From Lithospermum erythrorhizon (taxonomy: Eukaryota > Streptophyta > Magnoliopsida > Boraginales > Boraginaceae), in NCBI GenBank assembly GCA_019722365.1, contig JADFUC010001763.1, forward strand, positions 1 to 64,000: 64,000 bases of DNA, written 5' to 3'. A program made the translations under genes and the position numbers. This document shows, one piece after another, positions 12,830 to 26,871 of this stretch (position 1 is the first letter of the stretch; each line of letters starts with the position of its first letter). Under the pieces are notes generated by a model that worked only from the letters and a program-made list of their open reading frames with translations, made no database searches and was not told the DNA's origin.

Positions 12830-15800
12830 TGAAGAGCCCAAAGTACCGACCGATTTTCAACCGATCCGTCCATCCGAATCGGATCAAAACCGATTCGGGC
12901 CAAAAATTCGACCGGACTGCACTAACCACTTCAAGCACGGGTTTATCCGCAGAATCGTCCGATCCGGTATTATCCAAACCGCTTTCCGGATATCCGAAAC
13001 CAAATTCTGTGATCCAAACCGAAACTCGTGATTCAAACCGTAATTGTGATCCTAAACCAAATTTGAACTCCAAAATCTAAACCCTAAAAATTAAATAAAA
13101 TGTAAATTCATTCATCCATTCCATATCATAGTCCAAATTTCAAATTCCAACATTAAAAACAAACTAAATAATATCCAAAATGTCTCAAAAGTCCAAAACC
13201 AAGTCGAAATAATATCCAAACTGAAACAAACTGAAATAATATCCAAAATTTCAAATGTCCAAAGTCCAAATTTCAATATTAAAAAACAATCCATAGTGTT
13301 TTAAAACAAATAATATTGTTCAAGGATACACTCTTTTCGCACTTCTGCTGTTGTTTTGCCTTCATAGGTCATTCTTCGTTCTTGGAGCTAATAAAATTGC
13401 ATCAATTAAAAATGAGACATGTTGGGAAATATTAAACAAAATAAAATAAAATATTAGTGAAATCTATACATTAGTCAAATGATTGAAGTTGTTATTGATC
13501 AAAATCATATCAGCAGTGCTCGTCTCTTGTTCTGTGAGCTACAAATAAATGTATCAATAGAAAATTAGCATAAAGAACAAACATAATAAGAAATGCTCTC
13601 ACACATTGTTCCAAGGCTCCTTTTAAAGTCATACATCTCTTTTCACCCAACTCTCCACAAAGAAGAATCTCAACAATCTTAGTGTTCATGGAGGATCTTT
13701 TGGATCAATAAACTTTTAATTGGCATTTAAAAGTTGATTCTAAGCAAATAAAGAGTAACCGGAATGGATAGAATATCTTTTGCCATTTTACTAAGAAATT
13801 GTAGATATTATTTCATTAATCATCTACCAACAATACATCAAATTTAATCCCCGAAACTTCAATGGATCATCATCAGTATATCGCATAAGTCTTACTTGTT
13901 CTTATTAAGCCTCCAATATTTTTAAGTGCAATAACCAAACCTCTTCCCAATCCGTAATATCTATTGCGCCCTTCTTGACTAGATTGGCCTTTTGAGCATC
14001 ATCATTTTTGAAAGCTTGTTCATAGAGTTTAAAACGAGAATAAGTTGTTTCTCAACTCGCCTCGATGTTTTTTTCTGCTTCCATCCTAATGGATACAATC
14101 GATAAACCCAAATAATAAAAATCATCTTATACCTAAAGGTAGTAGGCAACAAAATGGAATTATACAACTTAGTAAAATAGGCAACAAGTAAAATATAGGC
14201 AACAAGTAAAATACAATTTATACAAATAATACCTTGGATCAAGAACTCCGCCCCAACGGTATCAATGTATTACCAGGCTCAATACTTACCATATTTGATC
14301 TTCATTTCAGCTTGCAAGAATTTGTGTAAGTGTGGGACTTAGTCGAGCCCTCACCGTAGCTTATCAAGTAACACTTTCACCCTATAGAGTTCAAATTTAG
14401 AACAAATTCACAAATGATAAGAAGCACACTTATAATTGCTCTAACATCGTTATAAACCTCTAAAACCCATGTGATATCATAAACCTTCTCCCATCCAAGA
14501 TCATCAGGCAATTAATGAATAAAAGAACCATTTTTCTCTACGTATCTAGGCCATACATCCCTATAAAAGTAGCAATGACAACATCAACCACGCTGAAGTT
14601 CCGTCTAGTTTTGCATCCAAAACTTGTAGCCTACTCATGTTTGTTGCTCATCAACTATTTTCTTAAATGTTTACACAAAGTCTCGTAATTAAATAGATAT
14701 CGCACACCATTTCTCTAACTGATTAACTATAGGCTTTATTATTTCAAGGACCATTCAACTAACAAGCTCAAGATATGTGCACAACACCATGGAAACAACT
14801 TACCCTCAAGAGGTAGATTTCTCCTTATTACTAAAATCAAGATTTAGCCTAGTAATGGAATTATTATCAAGTGTACATTATCAACGTAAATGGATACAAC
14901 TTTTTTCCCGATGCTAATCATCCATAACCCTAAGTAATTCAATATCAGCAATAACCTCTCCAACGAAAGCGGAGAACATTAGTAAATGACAAGACTTTTT
15001 GTTGAGTTGCCATTTTCGAATCAATAAAATGAGCACAATGTTCTATATATCCAATCCTTTGTCTCCTGCATCACTCACAACTGGTCAAACTAATCCTATT
15101 AATCAAAGACAGACATTTTTCAAAGACATATAATTTTTCATTTTAACTTTCATCATCATATAAAAAGTCTCACAATCACTCTTCAGCGTGTCTAGTTATC
15201 CTTTGATACCAAAGGATATATCTCTTTAGAAACTTATTAAAGCATTTACTCCTTCCATAATACTAAAAATAAATTCAATACCTAAACCATATGATGTACT
15301 AGTTCTCTAACTTTGATTATATTGCCACGAGCTGCTAGGGGAGCACCGGAACTCTCTAGATCAACAAGATTAAGCTTAGATCGCTGGGCGAACTTTCTCA
15401 CCTTGAACTAAGTTCAATTTCCTCCTCACGCAATATTCTCTAAGTATTTTTTTTGCATTTGAAGTGCTTTTATACTTCTCATCAACATCATACATAGTTG
15501 CACACCATTTGCACTTTCATTTTTTGGTGCCATCTCGATACATCTATAATGTCCATTTCAGATGGACAATAGATTTTTTGGGCCGGCCACCTTTACTATA
15601 AGCTTCCTGCGGATCCATCGGCGTTAGCTGACTCCACCAACACTTTCACTGGCCATAATATCATTCAACTCCCCAACCTCTATTCCCCCAATTGGCCTCA
15701 GCAGATCACCAACGGTCTCAAAGATCATCATATTCATCCACGGTGGGAGAATTGGCAATCTTGAAAAGATATTAATTAATACTTTACGAGCTTATAAATC

Positions 15801-16630
15801 AATTCACATAAACTTATACAATTATAATTTAACACATTATTAATTATAATTTATAATTGTATTACTCAAGCGTCAAACATATTTAAAATATTATGAAACA
15901 TTATTCAAAAAATTAGTAAATTTAAATATTCTAACAAAATTAGTAACTGCAAAAGCATAATTGAAAATACAAACATATTTACATGAATTAGAAAACTCAG
16001 TACAAACATATGTACATGAATTGAAAAAATTGAAAATACAAAAATGAAATAACCACTAAAACATATTTAATGAATTTAAAATACAAAAAAAGCAATTGAA
16101 AATAAACTAATTAATGCAAATTTAATAATTCGAAAATACAAAAAAAATAAATAAACCTTAATACAAAAAATTTAAAATACAAAAAAAAAATAACAATTGA
16201 AATAATAAGTTAATAAAATTAAATAACAATTCAGAACCTAACACACACAAAATCAAACACATTTATAAGGAATTAAACTAATTAAAGCAAAGAATCAAAC
16301 ATATTTTTAATTTAAAAATTAAAGGAGAATAAAACTAACTATTACTATCATAGAATCTTTTATTTAATGCATTTAACGGCGATGAGGCTGACTGCTTCAA
16401 AGGGGAGAGCCGAATCACGCCGAGAAATCGGGGCAATTGCCTGATTGAGAATAGATTGCGATTTTTTTATATATTAACTTGCCAGGATCCGGTTTCGGGT
16501 CACCGGTCCGGATCGGTTTCGGTACCCGGTCCGATCGGCGTCGACCCAAATCGATCCGATTCCGCTTCGGTGGATTTCGACGGCCGACCGGGCCGGTTCC
16601 GATTTCGCTTCCGTCACCATCCACCAAGAA
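12830..16630 (-). mobile_element. Decayed hAT-superfamily DNA transposon
   Basis: The minus strand encodes, in order, a BED-type zinc finger near 15430-15570, a transposase middle part near 14230-14560 and a hATC dimerisation domain near 13600-13880. Both sides carry GC-richer low-complexity DNA built on CCGAT/TTCGGG words (12840-13060 and 16480-16620), a common feature of plant hAT ends. Terminal inverted repeats and the 8-bp target duplication were not identified, so the limits are approximate. The AT-rich stretch 15760-16360 lies inside the element between the 5' low-complexity part and the BED finger. Confidence 0.75.
13600..15570 (-). pseudogene. hAT transposase pseudogene (BED finger to hATC domain)
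   Basis: A working hAT transposase cuts and pastes its element; it has a BED zinc finger, an RNase H-like core and a C-terminal dimerisation domain. On the minus strand, 15430-15570 reads KCKWCATMYDVDEKYKSTSN followed by AKK, which fits a BED finger (C-x2-C and basic tail). Around 14230-14560 I read VLEVYNDVRAIISV and, in shifted frames, segments like the L-x-x-F-NDVT-x-II-S and LDPRYK parts of the core. Around 13600-13880 shifted frames give MAKDILSIPVT-like and ESTF-like hATC words and the motif KIVEILLCGESW. Stops and frame changes throughout show it is dead. The longest open piece is 87 codons (13979-14242). Confidence 0.75.
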
Positions 16631-16639
16631 AGACTAATT

Positions 16640-18170
16640 CAAAGGCGCTTAATGTTTCAATGTTCAAATGCAACTCAATGCCGGGGAGGATAGCTTCTAC
16701 GATTCAGAGTTTTTCTCTTCTTTCTACTTTTGTTCTCTTTTGCAAATGAAAGTTTTATCTCCCCAAAATGAATAAGAATGCCTTCTATTTATAGCATATC
16801 AGCGAATGGTCTGGATTTCGACTGCCCACTTCCGACGCTGCTCCTGACTTCGACGGGCCTCATTGACCTCCCACACTATTCTTCCGACTTAATTGTTAAT
16901 ACTTATATTTATTTTGTTCGATAAAATATATCTTCTATTTATTTAAAAGATATAATTATCCAACTTTAATTATTTTTGCACGCTTATTCGAGGAATAATT
17001 ATTTATTACGCATCCTGCTTTCTCATGCGGTCGGGCCATAATTAGGCAATCTAATTTCATTGCGACAATTCTTATAATTTGATAATAAACTACATGTAAA
17101 TATTTAATTGAATCGCATAAATTATCATTCAAATTCCAAATATATAATTTATTAAACTAGAACTTAATTAATTAATTTAATTGAAACATTTATTGAATAA
17201 ATTTTACGCTCTAACAATATTAGCTACGTTAAAATTCCATTATCTGACCAAGAGAAATGGTTACAATGTGATGGAACTACATGAGGAAAATCTGATACAT
17301 GTTTTTCTATGTAAGAACTTAAAATTATTTATTTGTTTAATATTCCATTTTTAAATTGCTTTTAGCCATTCGTATACAGATTAAGCGAAAATAAAAGAAT
17401 CAAAAGATTGAAAACGTAGAATTGACAATTCAATTGAAATATCATTGGTTGCTGTTTATTCAAAGACAAAATATAGGCAAAAATACTCTTAAAAATGTCA
17501 AATGCTATTTATTATATTAAAAGACAACTATAAAAGAAATATTTTAGTTAAAACGATAAAATAAAAAAATGAAGGAAGTAATATGTTACCTGACGATGAG
17601 TAATTAATTCTGAAGTGACTCTTACCTCACCATTTTATTACAAGCATTTTCATCTATCATCATAAATGGCATGACCATTTTCACATGAGTTTTTTGGTTA
17701 GAAAGACTCAAAGAAGCCTAAGTTTGAGCTCTAATTGAATAATAAGAAGTAATACTTTTCTTGTTAATATTTTAAAAAAATTAGCAGATGACATAAAAAA
17801 AAGTTGTAATTATTCATGAGTGATGACATTGTTTAGATTTTCATGTAGTTAGAGAACTTTATTTGACTTTTCTGATATTCTAAACTCCCATGCTTAAATA
17901 ATGAGATAATGGTATAAATGACCTCTAAAATTTGGTAAAAATCGAAATGTAGTTCCCGAAACTTATATTGGTGTACATTATTCTTTAAAGAGTTGAAGTT
18001 ACATAAATATTACACATATAGTCTTTGTCTTTAAAATGTACATACTAACGGGGGATCATCTATGCAACTTATGTAAATTCAAGAACAATCTCTAACTTTT
18101 TACAATTTTTATGTGAATCTCAAGCATCAATATAAAGACAATCACCATAAATTAAGTCTTGATTTTCACA
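16640..18170. other. AT-rich intergenic DNA, no gene seen
   Basis: The sequence is strongly AT-rich with poly-A and poly-T runs. A short piece near 17910-18170 has the sort of phrase (repeated unspecific CGAAATGTAGTTC context) often seen in non-autonomous plant elements. I find no open frame with recognisable content. Confidence 0.4.
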
Positions 18171-18199
18171 AATGGGTAAATTGCATCGAACCCCCTTTG

Positions 18200-18252
18200 T
18201 ATTGTTTAAAAGTGGCACTGCACTTTATATTGTTTAAAAGCCGCACTGCACT
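18200..18252. repeat. Short tandem repeat, two units, period 28
   Basis: The 25-base unit TATTGTTTAAAAG-x-x-GCACTGCACT occurs at 18200-18224 and 18228-18252 with two base differences. The flanks (CGAACCCCCTTTGTA before, CTCCCTCAGA after) suggest that it sits in a small non-autonomous transposable element whose ends I could not define. Confidence 0.6.
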
Positions 18253-19540
18253 CCCTCAGATATTTTAATTAGCACTCCTCCTACGACACTTTAAATGTGA
18301 ATACAATATCCCCAATATCCAAATCTCCATCAAATCACGGGCAAATGTACTACACTCTCTATTTGTGTGACTTAAGGTGGTAAAATAATTATTTCTCTCC
18401 AAACGTGTAATATTTAGACCATTTTATCCGCATTTGATATTTACTCTCATTATTTTAACCTTTTATAATATTTTTTTATTTTTACAACATGCCTTCCAAT
18501 TCAAAACGATATTTTTGACTTTACTATTAAGCTGACTATCAATTAATTTTTTATTTTTTATTTTGTTAAATATAAAATTGATATTATTGGATTTGCTTTT
18601 TGAAATATTTTGCATGGCTTTATCATTTTATAATATTCATGATGAAAGTGTCACACATAAAAAATAAAAATACCAATTAAATTATTGGAAATAGTATATA
18701 ATAAGCACTTGTTACTACTGTCTTAATTCTACGGCGTGCTTAACATTCATAAATTGCAAGAGTATTATTATGAAAAATTACACTTAAATAATATTATGAA
18801 AATATTTTTAACAATATATAAAATGATACTCATTTTTAATAATAAGAATATAAAGAATTGGCTTGGCTGCTGCACATCAGATTTTATTTTCTACTAAATT
18901 ATTCAAAACTACATTAATGGCAGAAATAACATTTAAAAATAATAAGAGCAGACAAATGTTAATTAAACAACACAGAACAATATAGTATTTGTATCGCAAA
19001 TTATCTCAAACCTGCTAAGGCTACTTATGCAATTATTTCCTTAAATGACTACTCTTTAACTTTAGTCAAATGGTGACTAAGAAGATAATTGGCCATGTAT
19101 GTTGTTCCCGTGTCTTTCGCCTGCAACATAAAATCTAACCTTCCAATAAAAAACTCAACATATACGGAGTAGTTTTGTGTGTTGTTTATTTTCTCTTTAT
19201 TTGTCCAAATCATCCCTTTCTTCCAATATGCATCCCACGTTCTACAACTCCAAAAACCTTTATTTTTTTTGCAGATAAAAACTAGAACTATCTTCATATT
19301 TATCATCTTGAAGGAGTTTTTCTTTATAAATCTGTATTCCATTTAGAATACAGAAATTGCATTATCAACTTCCTGAAAAACATTTGCACATTTTATCTAC
19401 CCTTGCATGGTCAAAGAAGAAGGTGATTTTAAGGAGCATTTCATATAAAAGCCATAAGTCGAGATCATTCGATATCAAGAAAGTGTTTCAGATTACTTTC
19501 CAATAGGCTAACAGATTTGGTGATCGAGCACGGAAACACT
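18253..19540. other. AT-rich intergenic DNA upstream of the Rop-GEF gene
   Basis: There is no recognisable gene. The word TACGGAGTA near 19165 is a common remnant of Stowaway-like elements. A 97-codon open minus-strand frame at 19049-19342 has no motif I recognise. Any promoter of the Rop-GEF gene would lie at the right end of this stretch or further right. Confidence 0.35.
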
Positions 19541-19546
19541 GGAGCC

Positions 19547-19681
19547 ATGGATGAAATAAACCAGGGTAGAACCCGTGTTCGAAAGCCATTAGGAGAACAA
19601 AATGATATGAGAATGAAATTAGGAGGACAAAGGCAAACCGCCCTGGGTATCCAATATAATTTCTTTCTATTTGATATGTGA
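19547..19681 (+). other. Short open frame upstream of PRONE, possible N-terminal exon
   Basis: An ATG in good context (GCCATGG) opens a 44-codon frame beginning MDEINQGRTRVRKPLGEQ. A possible splice donor CTGG/GTATCC lies inside it near 19645. It is positioned where a variable N-terminal exon of a Rop-GEF would be expected. It does not resemble any Rop-GEF N-terminus I know, and those N-termini are poorly conserved. Treat it as a candidate only. Confidence 0.25.
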
Positions 19682-19752
19682 TTCATGTGTATGATAAATT
19701 ACTTGATATGGATTTTCAAGAATTTGATGCATACCTTCATCAATTTGATCAG

Positions 19753-19864
19753 ATCTAGAATTGATGAAGGAAAGTTTGCCAAGCTGCTTTTAGGAGAGTG
19801 ACATGTCAGGTGATAAAGGTGTCTCATCTGCTCTGTTTGTCAAATGCCATTACAAATCTTGCAG
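19753..19864 (+). pseudogene. First PRONE exon of the Rop-GEF gene, frame broken
   Basis: This exon should encode the highly conserved opening of PRONE. In the DNA the words DLELMKE, FAKLLLGE and SNAITNLA are all recognisable, but they lie in different frames. One base appears missing after ATGAAGGAAAG, and more bases are missing or changed after TTAGGAGAG. The 3' donor GCAG/GTAATT is normal and the split codon joins correctly with exon 2. Either the gene is dead, or these are local sequence errors; the clean downstream exons make the second possibility real. Confidence 0.65.
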
Positions 19865-21922
19865 GTAATTTATAAGAAACAGATATTTAATTGATATAAA
19901 GTGCATGAATTTCATTGTATCGCTTAAAAATATACGTTCAACGATGAGTTCTATTGTATCATCAGCTTCCATTTTCGGTGAGCAATCGAAATTGGAGCCA
20001 ATGGCTCCAGAAACGAAAGCAAGGTGGAGAAAAGAAGTTGATTGGCTTTTGTCAGTAACAGACTACATTGTAGAATTTGTTCCTGCTCAACAAAAAGCCA
20101 AAGATGGAAGCATTATGGAGGTTAATAATCTGATCCTCCTTTCAGTTATCCTTTACTATACCTTAGTGGCAATCAAACTAACATTTACATCTATGATTAT
20201 GATTACATAGGTAATGGCCACACAGCAAAGAAGAGATCTGATGATGAATATCCCAGCCTTAAAGAAGCTAGATGCAATGCTAATTGTAAGAACAAGAACA
20301 CATTCACCAACTCATATTATAGGTTATGCTATCCTATCTGCCTATTTAGACATCATATCATTTCCTCTAGAATGCTGTTTTCTTGGACATCACAAAAAGC
20401 GCCTGGAGTATGAATAAGGGACGATCGATCTCCTGGTCTTAGTCGTCTTCACAAAATAAGACATAAAACTATTCTAACATGCCCCTGCAGGCCTCAGATG
20501 ACTGAGTATCAAAGACATCGAAAATGTTATTTCTAATCTAGTTTTAGGAATAAGATTGACATACTGAGTAGTTTTTCATTTATGCACACGTTAGGTGACT
20601 ATATATCAGCCTAAACACTTAAAAGAGTAATCAGTCGATAAGACAATACAAAATGGGACAATTTATTTTAGCGTTTTGTCAATCATATGTTGATACCTGA
20701 TGTAGCGACAAATGAACAGGGTTGCCTAGATAACTTCACAGATAACGAGTTCTGGTATGTATCTAAAGACGCTCTTGAATCTGCTAAAGGGGTTCAGAGG
20801 AACGACAAATGGTGGCTTCCTACTATCAAGGTTCCTCCAAGTGGGCTATCAGAACACTCGAGAAAACACCTGCAATTCCAGAAAGATTGCGTAAACCAAG
20901 TACTAAAAGCATCCCTTGCTATAAATGCACAGATTTTATCAGAAATGGGGACTCCTGAAGACTATATAGAGTCCTTACCCAAGGTATCCACCAAAACAAA
21001 AACCTCTTCAAGATTATTTTAGCTGGAAACCGCTATATAGAGCGAAGATCCTCACCTTTTCATTTTCTTTTCTGCAGAATGGTAGATCAACCCTAGGAGA
21101 ATCGATATACAAGAGCATTACTGATGATTTCTTTGACCCAGATCAATTTCTCTGCACCATGGATTTTTCATCAGAGCATAAAGTTCTTGATCTTAAGAAT
21201 AAAATGGAGGCATCTATAACAATCTGGAAAAGGAAGATGCATAGTAAAGATGGCAAGGGTAGTTGGGGTTCAGCAATAAGCTTGGAGAAACGGGAGCTCT
21301 TTGAAGAGAGAGCAGAAACAATTCTACTCCTACTGAAGCAACGATTCCCAGGACTTCCTCAGTCTTCTCTTGACATCAGCAAAATTGAAAACAATAAAGT
21401 AAGCAATAACAATTTTTTTTGTAAGCTTAAATAACATTGTTATAAAGTGCATTATTATAAATATATTGCTTAATGGTGTTTAAGGATGTGGGATTCTCCA
21501 TCTTGGAAAGCTATTCACGGGTACTTGAAAGCTTGGCTAACACTGTCATGAATCGGATTGAAGATGTCCTGTACGCGGATTCTCTTACCCAAGATCCCTC
21601 GGCTGCTGTTCCTTCTTGGAGACAACAGTCTCCAGATACATCACCAATGCCATCAGTAGACTACGGCACAGATGATCAAGATGGAGAGAAGTGGAGTTTC
21701 TCAAGCACACCAAATTCAATGACATTATCTGATTTTATGGAATGGAATATGGAGCAAGCAGAGGCAGATATGAAAAAGGTTCCATCAACTGGTAATCTTG
21801 AGGACTGTAGTAAATATGAAAATGAGAAGGGGCACAGCAAAATTGGTCATTTCATACCAAAAAGGTTATCATACCTTGACAAGATCGCCACCGGAAAAAG
21901 AAGTCCAAGGGCTCGCCACTAA
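19753..21922 (+). CDS. ROPGEF: Rop guanine nucleotide exchange factor (PRONE domain), possibly a damaged gene
   Basis: PRONE proteins are plant-specific exchange factors that load GTP onto ROP small GTPases at the plasma membrane, downstream of receptor-like kinases. Recognisable exons are 19753-19864, 19966-20120, 20211-20285, 20720-20983, 21078-21398 and 21485-21922 (stop). All introns are GT-AG. Exons 3-6 are whole codons (75, 264, 321 and 438 nt), and the reading frame is unbroken from 19966 to the stop, about 416 residues. Signatures include FGEQSKLEPMAPETK, the WW loop NDKWWLPT, QFQKD-VNQVLKAS, SSEHKVLDLKN, KRELFEERAETILLLLKQRF and ESYSRVLESLA. The last exon holds the end of PRONE and the variable C-tail. 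The first exon encodes the PRONE start (LMKE-FAKLLLGE, then an MSG-like part) but needs at least two frame corrections, near 19775 and 19798. The N-terminal exon is not identified. The gene converges on RPS18. Confidence 0.9.
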
Positions 21923-22667
21923 TATTCCTTCCTTCCATGGATAGAAAAGTATGACCACATACCTTCCTTCATTTTTGAAAGGTTTCATCTGGCATACTTC
22001 TGTACTTAGTTAAACTGTTATGACTATAAATATAAATGTAATTCATAACAATAATTAGAGAAGTGTCGTTTGTGGCTGGTTTGCCACTGTAAGTAAATAT
22101 TACTCAACTTAAAAGCACTCGATGCATCCCAAGTCAACTTGTTCTCTTGAGCCTATTCAAACATCTGAGTTCAAACATGGCAGGTGAGCACAAGCCATGA
22201 GTGCTTCACTTTATCCCTCATCTGAGTTCAAAACAGATTTCTAGAAAGCACTCATAAACTTTTATTAATTTAGAGGCCAATCATTGGCATCCCCTGTTGA
22301 GTTAATACAGGATAGATATGTAAAATAACTTAAAAGCTCGATTAGAGACAAAGACACTTGCAAGTAGTTGGCACAGACAAGTGTAATTATCTACAGGGTG
22401 ATCCTAACAAGAAACGTCACTATGAACGAAGTACGGAAAAACATAGCAGTTAGGAACAAAGCAAGAAAATTCGTACAAAAATAGTTATGGCTTCAATAAG
22501 ATTGCAAGATTTATCAAACTACAACATAAAGCAAAAACTTTCTCAGGGTCTTCTACATGGACATCATCTCAGCGATCATAAAAAATAAAATAACAATAAC
22601 AATATCCTCACTGCGACGGGTAGTCAAAAACAACAAAACAAAGATATAAGAAAGTTGCATAAAATTC
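21923..22667. other. Convergent 3' intergenic region between Rop-GEF and RPS18
   Basis: About 745 bases separate the two stop codons, so this holds both 3' untranslated regions. A plausible plus-strand polyadenylation context is the AT-rich stretch AACTATAAATATAAATGTAA near 22020-22045. No further coding sequence was seen. Confidence 0.5.
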
Positions 22668-24955
<2,288 letters not shown>

Positions 24956-25029
24956 GTCGATTTTGATTTTTTATTATTTAGAGGAATTTTTCTGTTTCCT
25001 CAAGGAGTGGTTAAAACATAGAAATGGGA

Positions 25030-25038
25030 TTAGGGTTT
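25030..25038 (-). promoter_or_regulatory. Telo-box (AAACCCTAA) upstream of RPS18
   Basis: The minus strand reads AAACCCTAA about 75 bases upstream of the RPS18 start codon. Telo-boxes near the transcription start are typical of plant ribosomal-protein and other translation-related genes and act together with site II elements in dividing cells. Confidence 0.8.
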
Positions 25039-25079
25039 GGGATGGGTTTTAAATACTCGATTTCTTTATTTTCATTACG

Positions 25080-25148
25080 AGCCCAAATGTCCCCCTATGG
25101 CTCCCTCTAATTGTACTTCTAAGTAGACGGATCAAATCAGATGGCCCA
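25080..25148 (-). promoter_or_regulatory. Two site II elements (TGGGCY) in the RPS18 promoter
   Basis: The minus strand has TGGGCT at 25080-25085 and TGGGCC at 25143-25148, upstream of the telo-box. Site II elements are bound by TCP transcription factors, and their pairing with a telo-box is the standard arrangement in plant ribosomal-protein promoters. Function is inferred from motif and position. Confidence 0.65.
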
Positions 25149-25159
25149 AACAGACAGTA

Positions 25160-25640
25160 TATTAAGAGATGGATTCAATTCTTCTCGCGAGTGGAGGAGT
25201 CCTGGGGACTCGACCCGAAACTCGAAGCTTCGCACCGATAATCCGCCCGATGGCTCGCTGAATGGAATCGCTGTTCAAAACTTTGACTGAATCGAAGCAG
25301 TATACCTGCCTCCGGACCGGGTAACTCGCTCCTTTTAAGTTCATTATATTACATAAAGTCCATTTCGAGTCGTTTTGGGTTGATCTCAAGTCGTTTCGAG
25401 TAAATTTCGGGTCGATTTGAGTATCGAGTGGATTCGGGTATTCGGTTTGGGTTAGGTCCCGAATCCGGTACCCATCAAATTTTTCCTATTTCGAGTTTAG
25501 TCCTGGTCAGCGCAGACCAAATCATCACAAACCGAAGTTACGCCAAGACAGCTTTTAGATTCGATTCGGTCTAGGTATAACCAAACTCGATGTATCTACC
25601 GGAGCAATTAAATTTAGGATCAACAATACCTTAAACTAGA
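25160..25640. repeat. Low-complexity TCGGGT/TTCGAG-rich repeat, possible transposon end
   Basis: This stretch is built from variants of TTTCGGGT, CGAGT and ATTCGGG, much like the two low-complexity flanks of the hAT element at 12.8-16.6 kb. It directly abuts the RPS18 promoter. It may be a solo end or a non-autonomous hAT remnant. I found no transposase remains beside it and no terminal repeats. Confidence 0.4.
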
Positions 25641-26224
25641 TTTTTTCGGGTTTTAATATGCTAATTATTATTGATGTTGCAAATCTCTCGACAACCAAAT
25701 ATTTACTTTTTCACAAATTCCCTCGAAAGTATAGATAAGATGTACGATGATGAACTACGGAAATCTCTTACCATCTAAGATGAAAAATAAGAACAAGACA
25801 ATTGACTTTTCGATTAAGAAAATTTTCAAAGTATAATTTCTCAAACAATGTAAAAAGGTAGAAAGTTACGGTGCTATTAAGAGATTATTCTTTAAGATTA
25901 TTAAATGATCTATTTTACAATTTTTAAATTTTTATAGGCTTGTTTAGTTATTTTTAAGTTCTTAGAGGCCAAACTGCAAAAGTATATATATATATTATAT
26001 ACTCGTAGTTTTACGTTATCAGATTATAAAGCTTTAAAGATTAAGGGAAGATACCGTATATTAAGCGATACTTACAACATATTTCACTATGAGTATCATT
26101 GTATCTTAAAAGAATAAATTTACAAGCATTATTAATAACATCAGATAGCATTATTGTCAACACTATAACCTATTCTGCAATTAAAAGTTAGGACAATTTG
26201 GCTTTTATATGGTGTTAAAATTAG
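25641..26224. other. AT-rich intergenic DNA, nothing recognised
   Basis: There is no open frame with recognisable content and no repeated structure beyond short AT runs, such as TATATATATATTATATA near 25983-26000. Confidence 0.4.
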
Positions 26225-26362
26225 CCTAGGAATGACTTTATATAGACTTTATATAGACCATTCATCGTTTGAAATAACCTACAATGACGGTTCAAATCAA
26301 TCCTAGGAATGCACTTCTATAACCATTCATCGTTTGAAATAACCTACAATGACGGTTCAAAT
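26225..26362. repeat. Tandem duplication, two units, 65-bp period, 41-bp identical core
   Basis: The 41-base string starting ACCATTCATCGTTTGAAATA is identical at 26257-26297 and 26322-26362. The upstream part of each unit (CCTAGGAATG, at 26225 and 26302) is also shared, with a short insertion in the first. The identity suggests a recent tandem duplication. Confidence 0.9.
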
Positions 26363-26490
26363 GCACCTTTGACAGTTACATTTAAAGCGACATCGTTGGT
26401 TTCATCGGGTTTGTTTGCCATCGGGGCAAAACCCCAAAGATTATAACTCACGCTCAAGCCAAATTCTTTTTATTTTATTTAAATCGATAA

Positions 26491-26871
26491 TTGATATTCA
26501 TTCATAAACCCGTGAAATTAACATGGATACAATCAATTAGGAGTATATATACATCAAATGAAGTTGAAGTTCATCCCTCAGAAAGAACTAATCGACCTAA
26601 TCAAATTATAGATCTGATGTATTTAAATCGAAATCCCTACCAAAAGAAAATACAATACATACAATCAGACTCCAACCCTATCGATCCACCGATCCAATTA
26701 CCGCTATTCCCAAGCATCGAATCTCTTCGATGGTCGGGATATTCTGACTTAATAATCCTTCAACCACTTCTTTCAGAAAGACGCATGTATTATCAGAGAA
26801 TTACATCCATAAAGATGCTTCAATCGGACAGTAGAATCGAAGAACAAATACCAATCTTATTAAAGAAATGA
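26491..26871 (+). other. Unassigned 126-codon open frame
   Basis: The frame opens MIFIHKPVKLTWIQSIRSIY and ends EEQIPILLKK. It is longer than chance frames nearby, but the translation has no family signature, no signal peptide and no clear hydrophobic segment. The minus strand is not better. It could be a chance frame in non-coding DNA or an exon of something I do not recognise. Confidence 0.2.

Noticed and set aside
12648..13073. 141-codon minus-strand frame rich in Gly, Phe and Arg
   Set aside because: It arises from TTCGGG-type low-complexity DNA at the end of the hAT element; it is not protein-like.
26225..26300. Possible SINE or tRNA-like promoter: TAGCCTAGGAATG (A-box-like) and GGTTCAAATCA (B-box-like)
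   Set aside because: Both boxes deviate from consensus, there is no A-tail or tRNA fold, and the match is within chance for AT-rich DNA.
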